A stretch of DNA of 43,113 nt from Myxococcales bacterium (GTDB taxonomy: Bacteria; Lernaellota; Lernaellaia; Lernaellales; Lernaellaceae), in assembly GCA_012517325.1 (NCBI GenBank), contig JAAYVF010000094.1:1-43113 (forward strand). The letters run 5' to 3'. The position numbers and the translations under genes are program-made. Every line of letters starts with the position of its first letter. Within the stretch, counting starts at the first letter, position 1. The notes below the pieces were generated by a model. That model was not told where the DNA came from. It saw only the letters and a list, made by a program, of their open reading frames with translations, and made no database searches. Positions 12,153 through 19,649 of this stretch are shown here, piece after piece.

Positions 12153-13415
12153 TTACACCGAACGGCGGCGAAGCGAGAGTTTACGGTTCCAATGGGCGAA
12201 CAGCCGGCCGAACAACGATTGGCCGGACATTCGCACTCCCGGCGGAATCGGCTGTCCCGCGCCGTTGACGCAACCGCCCGGACAATTCATGACCTCGATG
12301 AAGTGGTAGGGTGATTTGCCGGCGCGCACTTCCTCGCAAAGCATCCGCGCGTTTTCCAAACCGTGGACGATGCCGACCTTGACCGTCGGACCGTTCGGAA
12401 TGGGAATGGCCGCGGAACGAACCGCCTGTCGGCCACGGACCGCGGTCAATTCGACGTTTTGCAGTTCCTGCCCGGAAACAGCTTCGAAGGCGAAACGCAA
12501 CGCCGCTTCCATGACGCCGCCGGTCGCGCAGAAGATCGTGGCGGCGCCCGTCGCGTCGCCGAGAGCGGGGTCGGCGGCTTCCTCGGGCAACTTCGCGAAG
12601 TCGATCCCCGCGGATTTGATCAGGTAGGCCAGTTCGCGCGTGTGAAGGGTCGCGTCGATATCGCGGAATCCACTGGCGGCCATTTCCGGCCGCAATCCCT
12701 CATATTTCTTGGCGATGCAGGGCATGATGGAAACCGTATAGATTTTTTCCGCGGTCTGTTTCGTGACGTCCGCGCCATAGGTTTTCGCCAGCGCCCCGAG
12801 CATGCCGATCGGCGACTTGCAGGTCGAGAGGTGCGGCCGCAAATCGGGATAATAGGTTTCGACGAATTTGATCCAGGCTGGGCAACAACTGGTAAATTGC
12901 GGCAGCGGTTTGTCGCTCTGCTTGGTCAATCGCGCGATGAGTTCCGTGCCTTCCTCGAGAATCGTGACGTCGGCGGTCATCTCGTTGTCCCAGACATAGT
13001 CGAAGCCCAACCGGCGCAAAGCGGCGAACATCTTGCTGTTGACCGATTGGCCGGGGTCCAGGCCGAACGCTTCGCCGAGCGCGTAACGCACGGCCGGCGC
13101 CGGCATGGCGACAACGACCTTGTCGGGGTCGGCCAACGCTTTCCTCACCGCCGCGAGAAACGAAACATTTTCGTAAATGGCGCCATACGGACAGTGATAG
13201 AGGCACTGTCCGCAATGGACGCAGGCGGCCGGATCGACGACCGCGCGCGGACCGTCCTTGCCGTCGCCCGGTTGAATCGCTCCGGTGCCGCAAACCGATT
13301 GGCACTCGCCGCACTTTTGACATTTCGCCGGATCGACCTGCACGAAAAACAGGTCGTCGACGGCCGCCGGCGGCGGCGCCTTTTCACCCATCCAGACTTG
13401 TTCGACTTCAATCAT
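12153..13415 (-). CDS. hydL: [FeFe] hydrogenase large subunit, Desulfovibrio-type
   Basis: A 420-residue catalytic subunit. Two [4Fe-4S] ferredoxin motifs are at Cys32/35/38/42 and Cys65/68/71/75. H-cluster motifs are complete: TSCCPAW (Cys177, Cys178), MPCIAKK (Cys233) and EVMNCPGGC (Cys378, Cys382). These positions nearly coincide with those of the Desulfovibrio periplasmic enzyme. No small-subunit domain is fused; it is supplied by the next gene. The start at 13415 follows GGAGGAGG closely, and the open frame upstream to 13442 is disregarded. The start codon overlaps the end of the LarC-like gene by 8 bp, showing tight coupling. No signal peptide is present, so export would depend on the Tat signal of the small subunit. 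Confidence 0.95.
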   Translation of the reverse strand: MIEVEQVWMGEKAPPPAAVDDLFFVQVDPAKCQKCGECQSVCGTGAIQPGDGKDGPRAVVDPAACVHCGQCLYHCPYGAIYENVSFLAAVRKALADPDKVVVAMPAPAVRYALGEAFGLDPGQSVNSKMFAALRRLGFDYVWDNEMTADVTILEEGTELIARLTKQSDKPLPQFTSCCPAWIKFVETYYPDLRPHLSTCKSPIGMLGALAKTYGADVTKQTAEKIYTVSIMPCIAKKYEGLRPEMAASGFRDIDATLHTRELAYLIKSAGIDFAKLPEEAADPALGDATGAATIFCATGGVMEAALRFAFEAVSGQELQNVELTAVRGRQAVRSAAIPIPNGPTVKVGIVHGLENARMLCEEVRAGKSPYHFIEVMNCPGGCVNGAGQPIPPGVRMSGQSLFGRLFAHWNRKLSLRRRSV

Positions 13416-14322
13416 GAATTCCTCCTCCCAATAGCGGCGCACCGAGTAAAACCCGCAGGGCGTTCGGCCGATCGGCCAACGGATGGTCTCCGACGCCGAA
13501 ACCTTGCGAGACGATTTTCATGTCTGGCGGCGGGCCGAAGCGTTCCGCCACGGTTGCCAGGAGAGCGGCGCCGGTGGGCGTCGTCAATTCGCCCTCGCCG
13601 CCGGTGCCGACGGGAAGCCCCCGCAGCAACTCGACGGTCGCCGGCGCGGGAACCGGCAACCAGCCGTGCGCCGTTTCCACCAGACCCGTGCCCAAAACGG
13701 GCGGCGAAGCGGAAATCGACGCGGGTGCCAGAAACGTCAAGGCGGCGGCCATGCCGACGATGTCGGCGATCGAGTCGTCGGCGCCGACCTCGTGAAAGGT
13801 GACCCGGTCGACATCGACGCCGTGGATTTTCGCCTCGGCGCACGCCAGCACCTGAAAGATTTTGTGGGCCAGTTCGCGCGTTTCAGGCGGCAATTCGGCC
13901 CGGTTGAGCATTTCGCGGATTTCCCCGTAATCGCGATGCCCGTGCGCGTGCCCGTCGTGAGCCATGCCGTCCGAATCGCCGATAGAACCCCCGGGACTGA
14001 CGATCGTTCCGGTCGGAACTTGTGGATGGTCTTTCTCGTGAGCACTCACTCTAGTTTCGTCCTTGCCGGACGTCACGCAGAAGGACTTGCCGACCAGGGA
14101 GTGGGTTCGCCGGTCGCGAAAAGCGATCGTCAGCCCGGGAAGTTTCATTGCGTCCACCGCGTCGCGGACGATTTTTTCAGGGACGCCGGCATCGACCAGG
14201 GCCGCGACGGTCATGTCGCCGGCGATGCCGGAAAAGGTGTCGAAGTGCAAATGCAGTCCGGGCGGCAGATCGTCAAGCATTGCCGGCTCGGAGTCGACTG
14301 GTACCTTGTTGTTTGGCTTCAT
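13408..14322 (-). CDS. larC: LarC1-only protein (nickel-pincer cofactor LarC N-terminal domain)
   Basis: A 304-residue protein with the hallmarks of LarC (DUF111/COG1641): FDTFSGIAGDMTVAALVDAG at the start, a His-rich insert (DGHAHGHRDY), KIHGVDVDRVTFHEVGADDSIADIVG in the middle, and a GFGVGDHPLADRPNALRVLLG end. The last block is where LarC1 normally joins LarC2. Here the frame stops about 11 residues later and the next hydrogenase gene starts, so LarC2 is absent. LarC inserts nickel into the pincer cofactor of lactate racemase-type enzymes, and the LarC2 half carries the CTP-dependent metallation. No larB, larE or larA lies nearby. Its setting between two [FeFe] hydrogenase genes, with an 8 bp overlap, suggests another metal-handling or scaffold role (inference). 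Confidence 0.85.
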   Translation of the reverse strand: MKPNNKVPVDSEPAMLDDLPPGLHLHFDTFSGIAGDMTVAALVDAGVPEKIVRDAVDAMKLPGLTIAFRDRRTHSLVGKSFCVTSGKDETRVSAHEKDHPQVPTGTIVSPGGSIGDSDGMAHDGHAHGHRDYGEIREMLNRAELPPETRELAHKIFQVLACAEAKIHGVDVDRVTFHEVGADDSIADIVGMAAALTFLAPASISASPPVLGTGLVETAHGWLPVPAPATVELLRGLPVGTGGEGELTTPTGAALLATVAERFGPPPDMKIVSQGFGVGDHPLADRPNALRVLLGAPLLGGGIHD

Positions 14323-14368
14323 GCCCGCCTCGATCCGCTTGGAGTATGGCGCGCGCGACCGCCGCCGA

Positions 14369-16294
14369 TCAGAGGATGAATTTGCCGCGCGGCGTATAAT
14401 GCGTGTGCAGCAGCTTGTGACTCAGGTGACCGCACGGCCCATCCGTCAGAAACTCGCGGTATAACCGCAGCACGGCGGGGTTTTCGTGGGATTTGCGAAC
14501 GGCGTAGGCGCCGTCCTCGGCATAAATGGCCCGGGCCCGCGCTTCCCGGATGTCCGGCCCGGTGGGAATCGGTTGGCCGCCGCCGCCGAGGCAACCGCCC
14601 GGGCAGCCCATGAATTCGATGAAATGGAACGAGGCCAGTTCGCCGCCGGCCTTGATGTTTTCCACGACCCGCCGCGCATTCGCCGTGCCGTGCGCCACGG
14701 CCACCTTCAAGGTCGCGCCCTTCAGCCAATCCCAATGCGGCACCAGAGGCCGCAACAATTCCGGCACCGCGCCCACCTTGGGGATCGCCAGTTCGACCTT
14801 GCGGACGCCTTCCATGCCGCGCACCGGGACGATGTCGGCGTGCGTGAACAGGCTTTCCACCTTTTCACCCGTCACCAATTCGATCACGGTGCGCAGCGCC
14901 GATTCCATGACACCGCCCGTCGCGCCGAAAATCACGCCCGATCCGGTGGCGGTGCCGAAGGGATCGTCGAAGTCGGATTTTTCCATCCGCGGCAGATCGA
15001 TCCCGGCTTCCTGCATCATCTTGGCCAGCTCGCGGGTGGTCAGGCCGTAGTCCACGTCCTTGAAACCGCTGGCGACCATTTCCGGCCGATTGCACTCGAA
15101 TTTTTTCGCGGAACAAGGCATCAGGGCGACCGTGACGATGTCGGCCGGATCGATGCCGGCCACTCCGGCATAGAAGGTTTTGATGATCGCGCCGAACATC
15201 TGTTGCGGCGACTTGGCGGTCGAGACGTTCGGGATGAATTCCGGATAAAAATGTTCGAGGTACTTGATCCAGCCCGGCGAACAGGAGGTGAATTGCGGCA
15301 GGGCCACGGCGGCATCCTTTTCCACCAAGGCCCGATACAACCTCAGAATCAGTTCCGTTCCTTCCTCGAGAATCGTCAAATCCGCGGTGAAATTGGTGTC
15401 GAACACCTTATCGAAGCCGCAGAACCGCAACGCGGTATTCATCTCGAAGGTCAGGGGCCGCCCCGGCTCCAAGCCGAAGCACTCGCCGATGGCCGCGCGC
15501 GGCGCGGGCGCGGTCTGGATGACGACGTGTTTGCGCGGGTCGTCGATCGCCGCCCAGACCTCGTCGGTCGGATCGTTGGCGCGCAAGGCACCCGTCGGAC
15601 AACGGTTGATGCATTGCCCGCAATTGATGCAAACGACCTGGGAAAGCGGCCGGTCCATGAACGTGGCGATTTTGGTCCGCTCGCCGCGGTTGATCGCTTC
15701 CAGACAACCGACTTCCTGCAGGTCGATGCAGGTGCGGACGCATCGCCGGCACAAAACGCACTTGTTCATGTCACGGATGACCGCATGGCTGGAGCCGTCG
15801 ATTTCGTACAACGGCCGCTCGGGATGACCGAAGCGGAACGAATCGACGCCGTATTCCTTGGCCAGCGCCTGCAATTCGCAATTGTTGTTGCGGCCGCAGG
15901 CGTAGCATTCGCCGTAGTGTTTGGCGAGCAGCAGATCCAGCACATGCCGCCGCGCCCGGCGCACCTTGCGGGTATGCGTCCACACGCTCAGTGGTTGGAA
16001 CACGGGATAGGCGCAAGCCGCCTGCAAGGTGCGCTGGCCCTCGACTTCGACCACGCAAACGCGGCACATGCCGGCGGCGCGGAGATCCGGGTGCGCGCAC
16101 AAGGTGGGGATCCGAATGCCCAAGCGGTTCGCGGCTTCGAGAATCGTCGTGCCGAGGGGAACCTTGACTTCCTGGCCGTCGACGGTCACCGTCACCCGAC
16201 CGCCGATCTGGGTTTCGTCGTCGGGCCGCGCGATGGCGTGTCCCAACTGGCTGACCGGCGCCCGATTCGCCTCCATTTGCAGGGTCTCTTTCAT
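14369..16294 (-). CDS. hydA: NAD-linked [FeFe] hydrogenase catalytic subunit HydA
   Basis: A 641-residue subunit with domains in order: an N-terminal [2Fe-2S] NuoG-like domain (Cys66/77/80/94), a His-Cys3 [4Fe-4S] site (His126, Cys130/133/139), two ferredoxin [4Fe-4S] sites (Cys179/182/185/189 and 222/225/228/232), the H-cluster domain, and a fused small-subunit domain at the C-terminus ending LLHTHYTPRG. H-cluster motifs are TSCSPGW (Cys338, Ser339), MPCSAKK (Cys394) and FMGCPGGC (Cys564, Cys568). The second Cys of the first motif is Ser. The start at 16294 follows AGAGGA; the longer open frame to 16468 is not supported. It works with the HydB and HydC genes just upstream, exchanging electrons between NADH and H2 in the cytoplasm. 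Confidence 0.93.
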   Translation of the reverse strand: MKETLQMEANRAPVSQLGHAIARPDDETQIGGRVTVTVDGQEVKVPLGTTILEAANRLGIRIPTLCAHPDLRAAGMCRVCVVEVEGQRTLQAACAYPVFQPLSVWTHTRKVRRARRHVLDLLLAKHYGECYACGRNNNCELQALAKEYGVDSFRFGHPERPLYEIDGSSHAVIRDMNKCVLCRRCVRTCIDLQEVGCLEAINRGERTKIATFMDRPLSQVVCINCGQCINRCPTGALRANDPTDEVWAAIDDPRKHVVIQTAPAPRAAIGECFGLEPGRPLTFEMNTALRFCGFDKVFDTNFTADLTILEEGTELILRLYRALVEKDAAVALPQFTSCSPGWIKYLEHFYPEFIPNVSTAKSPQQMFGAIIKTFYAGVAGIDPADIVTVALMPCSAKKFECNRPEMVASGFKDVDYGLTTRELAKMMQEAGIDLPRMEKSDFDDPFGTATGSGVIFGATGGVMESALRTVIELVTGEKVESLFTHADIVPVRGMEGVRKVELAIPKVGAVPELLRPLVPHWDWLKGATLKVAVAHGTANARRVVENIKAGGELASFHFIEFMGCPGGCLGGGGQPIPTGPDIREARARAIYAEDGAYAVRKSHENPAVLRLYREFLTDGPCGHLSHKLLHTHYTPRGKFIL

Positions 16295-16328
16295 CGTTGT
16301 CCTCTCGTTCGTTGCGCGGGGGGATGGA

Positions 16329-17525
16329 TCAACGCAAACCGTTCGCCGCTCGGCCCAACAGTTCATCCTTAAAATGGGCGGCGATGGACAAAAACGCGTT
16401 GGGGGCCGATTGTCCCAGCCCGCACTTCGAGGCCGATTGCATCGTCTCGCCGAGTCCGCACAATTCATTCAGGTAGCTCATCGAACAGGTTCCGGCCGCC
16501 AGCCGCCGCACGCCTTCCAACAATTTCGCGGCGCCTTCCCGGCAGGGCGTGCATTGTCCGCAGGATTCCTCGACGAAAAATTCGAGGAAATTCTCGGCGA
16601 CATCCAGCAGGTCGCGGTGCGGGCCGATGACGATGACCGACCCGCCGGTGGCGACGTCCTCGTAAGCGATGGTTCGGTCGAATTGGCCGGCCGGCACGCA
16701 TTGCCCGGAGGCGCCGCCGATTTGCACGGCCTTGGCTTCGGCGCCGCCCACGACCGCGAGCAATTGCGCCACCGTGATCCCCAAGGGGAACTCGTAAACC
16801 CCCGGCCGGGCGCAATCGCCCGACACCGAAAACAGCTTCGGCCCGGTCGACCGCGCCGTGCCGACACGGTTGAACCAAGCCGCGCCTTTCTCGCCGATTC
16901 CCGCCACCCAGGCGAAGGTTTCCACGTTGTTGACGATCGACGGGCATTTTTGAAAACCCGTATTCACCGGAAACGGCGGCCGGTTGCGCGGCTCGCCGCG
17001 ATGGCCCTCGAGCGACTCGATCAGCGCGGTTTCCTCGCCGCAGATATAGGCGCCGGAACCCATTCGGATTTCGATGTCGAAGGCGAAGCCGGCCTGACCG
17101 TCCACCGCGTCGCCGAGCAGTCCCTCGCGCCGCCGCCGGCTCAACACCTCTTCGAGCCAGCCGCGCAGATAGGCATATTCGCCCCGCAGGTAAATGATTC
17201 CCCGCGATGCGCCGACGGCGTACGCGCCGATGGTCATGCCGTCGATCACCAAATCGGCGTATTCGGTCAGAATGACGCGGTCCTTGAAGGTGCCAGGCTC
17301 GCCCTCGTCCGCGTTGCAGATGACATACTTTCGTTCGCCGACCGCGGCCGCCGCCAGATTCCACTTGACGCCGGTCGGAAACCCGGCCCCGCCGCGCCCC
17401 TTGATTTGCGAGGCGGTCACCTCGCCGATGAGGTCGGCGCGCGAGCGTTTAAGCGCCGCCCGCAACCCGGCCAAGGGTTCGATCGCGGCAAAGGAAATTG
17501 GTCCGACAAGATTGGAATGAATCAT
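16329..17525 (-). CDS. hydB: NuoF-like flavoprotein subunit of NAD-linked hydrogenase (HydB)
   Basis: A 398-residue diaphorase subunit that binds FMN and NAD(H). It shows the NuoF signatures GRGGAGFPTG (43-52), CNADEGEPGTFKDR (70-83) for NADH/FMN, GSGAYICGEETALIESLEG (156-174), and the [4Fe-4S] ligands SCGQCTPC (Cys322/325/328) with Cys368. It lacks both the N-terminal thioredoxin-like [2Fe-2S] domain and the C-terminal two-cluster ferredoxin domain found in electron-bifurcating Thermotoga-type HydB, which is over 600 residues. The start at 17525 overlaps the HydC stop in an ATGA, and the frame extending upstream to 17795 is only a shadow of hydC. The reduced architecture argues for simple NAD(H)-H2 exchange, though this is inference. 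Confidence 0.93.
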   Translation of the reverse strand: MIHSNLVGPISFAAIEPLAGLRAALKRSRADLIGEVTASQIKGRGGAGFPTGVKWNLAAAAVGERKYVICNADEGEPGTFKDRVILTEYADLVIDGMTIGAYAVGASRGIIYLRGEYAYLRGWLEEVLSRRRREGLLGDAVDGQAGFAFDIEIRMGSGAYICGEETALIESLEGHRGEPRNRPPFPVNTGFQKCPSIVNNVETFAWVAGIGEKGAAWFNRVGTARSTGPKLFSVSGDCARPGVYEFPLGITVAQLLAVVGGAEAKAVQIGGASGQCVPAGQFDRTIAYEDVATGGSVIVIGPHRDLLDVAENFLEFFVEESCGQCTPCREGAAKLLEGVRRLAAGTCSMSYLNELCGLGETMQSASKCGLGQSAPNAFLSIAAHFKDELLGRAANGLR

Positions 17526-18040
17526 CGCGCCTCCGCGCTTTCGGCCATGGCATGGACGCCGAAGGTCCGTTTGCATTCCTCGATGATGTCGTGCACCGCC
17601 GCCGGCGTGACCCGCGTGTAAACGTGGTCGTTCACCAACAGCGCCGGCCCCTGATCGCACATGCCCAGACAATTGGCCTCGGCCAGCGTGAACCGGCCGT
17701 CGGCCGTCGTTTCGCCGAAGCCGATGCCCAGGTCGGCTTCCAATTGCCGGGCGACGCGATCCTTGCCCTGCATGACGCAGGAAAGCGTCCGGCACAGACG
17801 AACGACAAACCGGCCTTGCGGACGCGACCTTAAGAAGGAATAGAAGGAGACGACGCCGTGAACCTCGGCGGGATGAATCGACAAATGATCGGCCACCAGC
17901 TGCATCGCCACGTCGGATATCCAGCCGAATTTCGCCTGGATTTGCTGCAAGGCCGGAATCAAGTTTTCACGCCGCGATCCCTGGCGCTCGAAATACGCGG
18001 CGATCTCCTGTCGCAATCGCTCCTGTTCCGTCACAAGCAT
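17522..18040 (-). CDS. hydC: NuoE-like [2Fe-2S] subunit of NAD-linked hydrogenase (HydC)
   Basis: A 172-residue thioredoxin-fold ferredoxin. The [2Fe-2S] ligands are visible as CxxxxC (Cys83, Cys88) and CxxxC (Cys124, Cys128) in the order expected for NuoE/HydC. The N-terminal helical bundle contains the LIPALQQIQAKFGW block typical of the family. It passes electrons between HydB and HydA. Its ATG lies three bases after the stop of the receiver-domain gene, and its stop overlaps the hydB start, so the three genes are translationally coupled. Confidence 0.95.
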   Translation of the reverse strand: MLVTEQERLRQEIAAYFERQGSRRENLIPALQQIQAKFGWISDVAMQLVADHLSIHPAEVHGVVSFYSFLRSRPQGRFVVRLCRTLSCVMQGKDRVARQLEADLGIGFGETTADGRFTLAEANCLGMCDQGPALLVNDHVYTRVTPAAVHDIIEECKRTFGVHAMAESAEAR

Positions 18041-18043
18041 CGC

Positions 18044-18421
18044 TCAGGCCCCTTTCCGTAAAAGCTCGGCGACCGATGCCAACAACCGATCCGCCGCAAT
18101 CGGTTTTTCCTCGAACTTGTTCACCGGAACCAGGTCTTGATCCGGGCCGTAGTCCAGTCCCGTGACCTTCCCGATGCTCGACATCATGAGGATCGGTTTG
18201 GTCCATCCCTCGCGTCGTAGCGTTTGCGCCAAAACGAAGCCGTCCGCCGGCGATTCCATCATCACATCCAAAATCAGCAAATCCGGCTGTTCACTTGCGA
18301 TCATGGCCTGCCCTTCAGGCGCCGAACGCGCGGTAACCACCGCGTATCCGGCCCCTTCCAAAACCGTCTGGATGGCAAAAACAAAATCGCCGTCGTCGTC
18401 GACAACCAGAATTTTCACCAT
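18044..18421 (-). CDS. single-domain response regulator (CheY-like receiver)
   Basis: A 125-residue receiver domain with no output domain. The acidic pocket is VDDD (residues 7-10), the phosphoacceptor is Asp52 in LLILDVMM, the switch serines lie in MMSS, and the conserved Lys is in FEEKP. It is the first gene of the hydrogenase operon, followed after only three bases by hydC, so it probably reports to or is sensed by the hydrogenase or its regulators through protein contact, not DNA binding. No histidine kinase is present in the window. Small receivers accompany NAD-linked [FeFe] hydrogenases in some other anaerobes, but their role is not settled. Confidence 0.88.
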   Translation of the reverse strand: MVKILVVDDDGDFVFAIQTVLEGAGYAVVTARSAPEGQAMIASEQPDLLILDVMMESPADGFVLAQTLRREGWTKPILMMSSIGKVTGLDYGPDQDLVPVNKFEEKPIAADRLLASVAELLRKGA

Positions 18422-18456
18422 CGCTCGAAGCCTTTCGTGTCGAAAATTAGTATTAT

Positions 18457-18469
18457 GATTTTCAAAATC
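18457..18469. promoter_or_regulatory. 13-bp palindrome upstream of the hydrogenase operon
   Basis: The sequence GATTTTCAAAATC is a perfect 6+1+6 palindrome, 36 bp before the first hydrogenase-operon gene. On the minus strand it directly precedes CATAAT, a fair -10 element. A repressor site or part of the promoter is possible; no matching regulator is known to me. Confidence 0.3.
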
Positions 18470-18653
18470 GTGTTACCATTGCCAAGAACCCGCCCTTTTG
18501 TCAAGCGAAAACACCGGATCGCAGGATTATTTTATCGCCCTGCCGTTGGATCTCTGCCGCGATTTTCCGGATGAAACGACACCTTCGTTCGCCTACAATA
18601 CAGGTCGATTGCCGACGAATAAGGGTGGCCAAACCCTGGAGAGGAATAGCGCA

Positions 18654-19376
18654 ATGCAGTTTTTGCGGATCGACATCAGCGGCGCAGTGGCGGTGATGAC
18701 CTGGAAACACGAGGAACAAAACCGGTTCACGTCGCCGTTCAACGAGGAAATCATCGCCGGCCTGGAGCAACTGGCCGCCGACCCGGCGATTCGGGCGGTC
18801 GTGGTGACCTCCGGCGTGCCGAAATATTTTTCGACCGGCCTCCACCTCGACTGGATCAAGGCCCAGGTCGCCGCCGACCCGGAATCCCTGCGGCCGTTCT
18901 TTCATTCGATCAACCGGCTGATGACCCTGGCGACCGGTTACCCGAAACCGCTGATCGCGGCGATCAACGGCCACGCCGTTGCGATGGGCTTGATCATCAC
19001 CGCCTGCATGGACTACCGCCTGATGGCCGTCGACCGCGGCTTCCTGCGCTTGCCCGAGGTCCAAATCGACATTCCCTTCCTGCCCAGCATGACCGCCGTC
19101 TTCAACGAAATCCTGCCGCCGCGCTCGTTCCGCGACCTGGCCTATACCGGCGACAAGTTCACGCCGATCCAGGGGCAGGAAATGGGGTTGATCGATCAGA
19201 CCTTCCCGGCCGCCGAACTGCTGCCGGCAGCGGTGGAACTAGGGAAGAAGCTGGGCGCGCACAAGTCGGCAACCTACGCGACCATCAAGCGCGACAACCG
19301 GCGCCGGGTGCTGGCCGCGCTGCGGGACGACGACCCGGCGGCGATCGAGGTATTACTGAAACGATTCACCGGTTAG
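18654..19376 (+). CDS. enoyl-CoA hydratase/isomerase family protein
   Basis: A 240-residue crotonase-fold protein. The first oxyanion-hole strand (VVVTSGVPKYFSTGLHLDW) and the second (INGHAVAMGLIITACMDYRLM) are typical. A later acidic residue in FLRLPEVQIDIPF occupies the place used by delta3-delta2-enoyl-CoA isomerases, while the usual hydratase Glu pair is not obvious, so an isomerase role in fatty acyl-CoA turnover is a reasonable guess. The start at 18654 has GAGAGGA at a good distance; the frame runs open to 18498 but without a site. A short selenoprotein gene follows 42 bp later on the same strand, probably in one transcript. Confidence 0.85.
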   Translation: MQFLRIDISGAVAVMTWKHEEQNRFTSPFNEEIIAGLEQLAADPAIRAVVVTSGVPKYFSTGLHLDWIKAQVAADPESLRPFFHSINRLMTLATGYPKPLIAAINGHAVAMGLIITACMDYRLMAVDRGFLRLPEVQIDIPFLPSMTAVFNEILPPRSFRDLAYTGDKFTPIQGQEMGLIDQTFPAAELLPAAVELGKKLGAHKSATYATIKRDNRRRVLAALRDDDPAAIEVLLKRFTG

Positions 19377-19418
19377 CGACGCGCGCCGCGGAAAAAATTC
19401 GCCGCGCAGGAGCCCGCC

Positions 19419-19637
19419 ATGAAAGTGACGATCACCTATTGCACGCTGTGAGGGTACCTGCCCAAGGCCGTCGGTCTGGCGGCTGAGTTAAAAGAAAAAT
19501 TCGGCGCGGAGGTGGAATTGATCCGCGGTTCCTACGGCGATTTCGAGGTGCGCGCGGACGATCGCCTGGTCTATTCCAAAACGCGAACCGGCCGCTTCCC
19601 CGAAGCGGGCGAAGTCAGCCGGTCGCTGGGCAAGTAG
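19419..19637 (+). CDS. SelW/Rdx-family selenoprotein with in-frame UGA (Sec11)
   Basis: A 72-residue protein read through an in-frame TGA at 19449-19451. The start ATG at 19419 has AGGAG six bases upstream. The first residues are MKVTITYCTL, then U (TGA), then GYLPKA, so the redox motif is CxxU in the thioredoxin-like Rdx family (SelW, SelT, SelH), where the usual form is CxxC or CxxU after a beta strand. The rest, including the RGSYGDFEV strand, the TRTGRFPEAGE segment and a TAG stop, fits that short fold. A GGUCU-loop hairpin sits just after the TGA. Standard gene finders stop at TGA, so the gene is easily missed. Function in the family is thought to be redox regulation. Confidence 0.9.
19452..19484 (+). 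promoter_or_regulatory. bacterial SECIS hairpin for the SelW-like gene
   Basis: Starting 14 bases after the TGA, bases 19467-19472 (GCCGTC) pair with 19478-19483 (GGCGGC), including one G-U pair; an outer G-U at 19466/19484 may extend the stem. The loop 19473-19477 is GGUCU, the apical sequence known from the E. coli fdhF SECIS that SelB recognises. Position inside the coding region, close after UGA, is the bacterial arrangement. Confidence 0.85.
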
Positions 19638-19649
19638 CGCCGGCCGCCG

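Noticed and set aside
13408-13450. programmed frameshift to reach a LarC2 domain, as in Lactobacillus
   Set aside because: The downstream DNA encodes the hydrogenase large subunit; no LarC2-like sequence is present in any frame.
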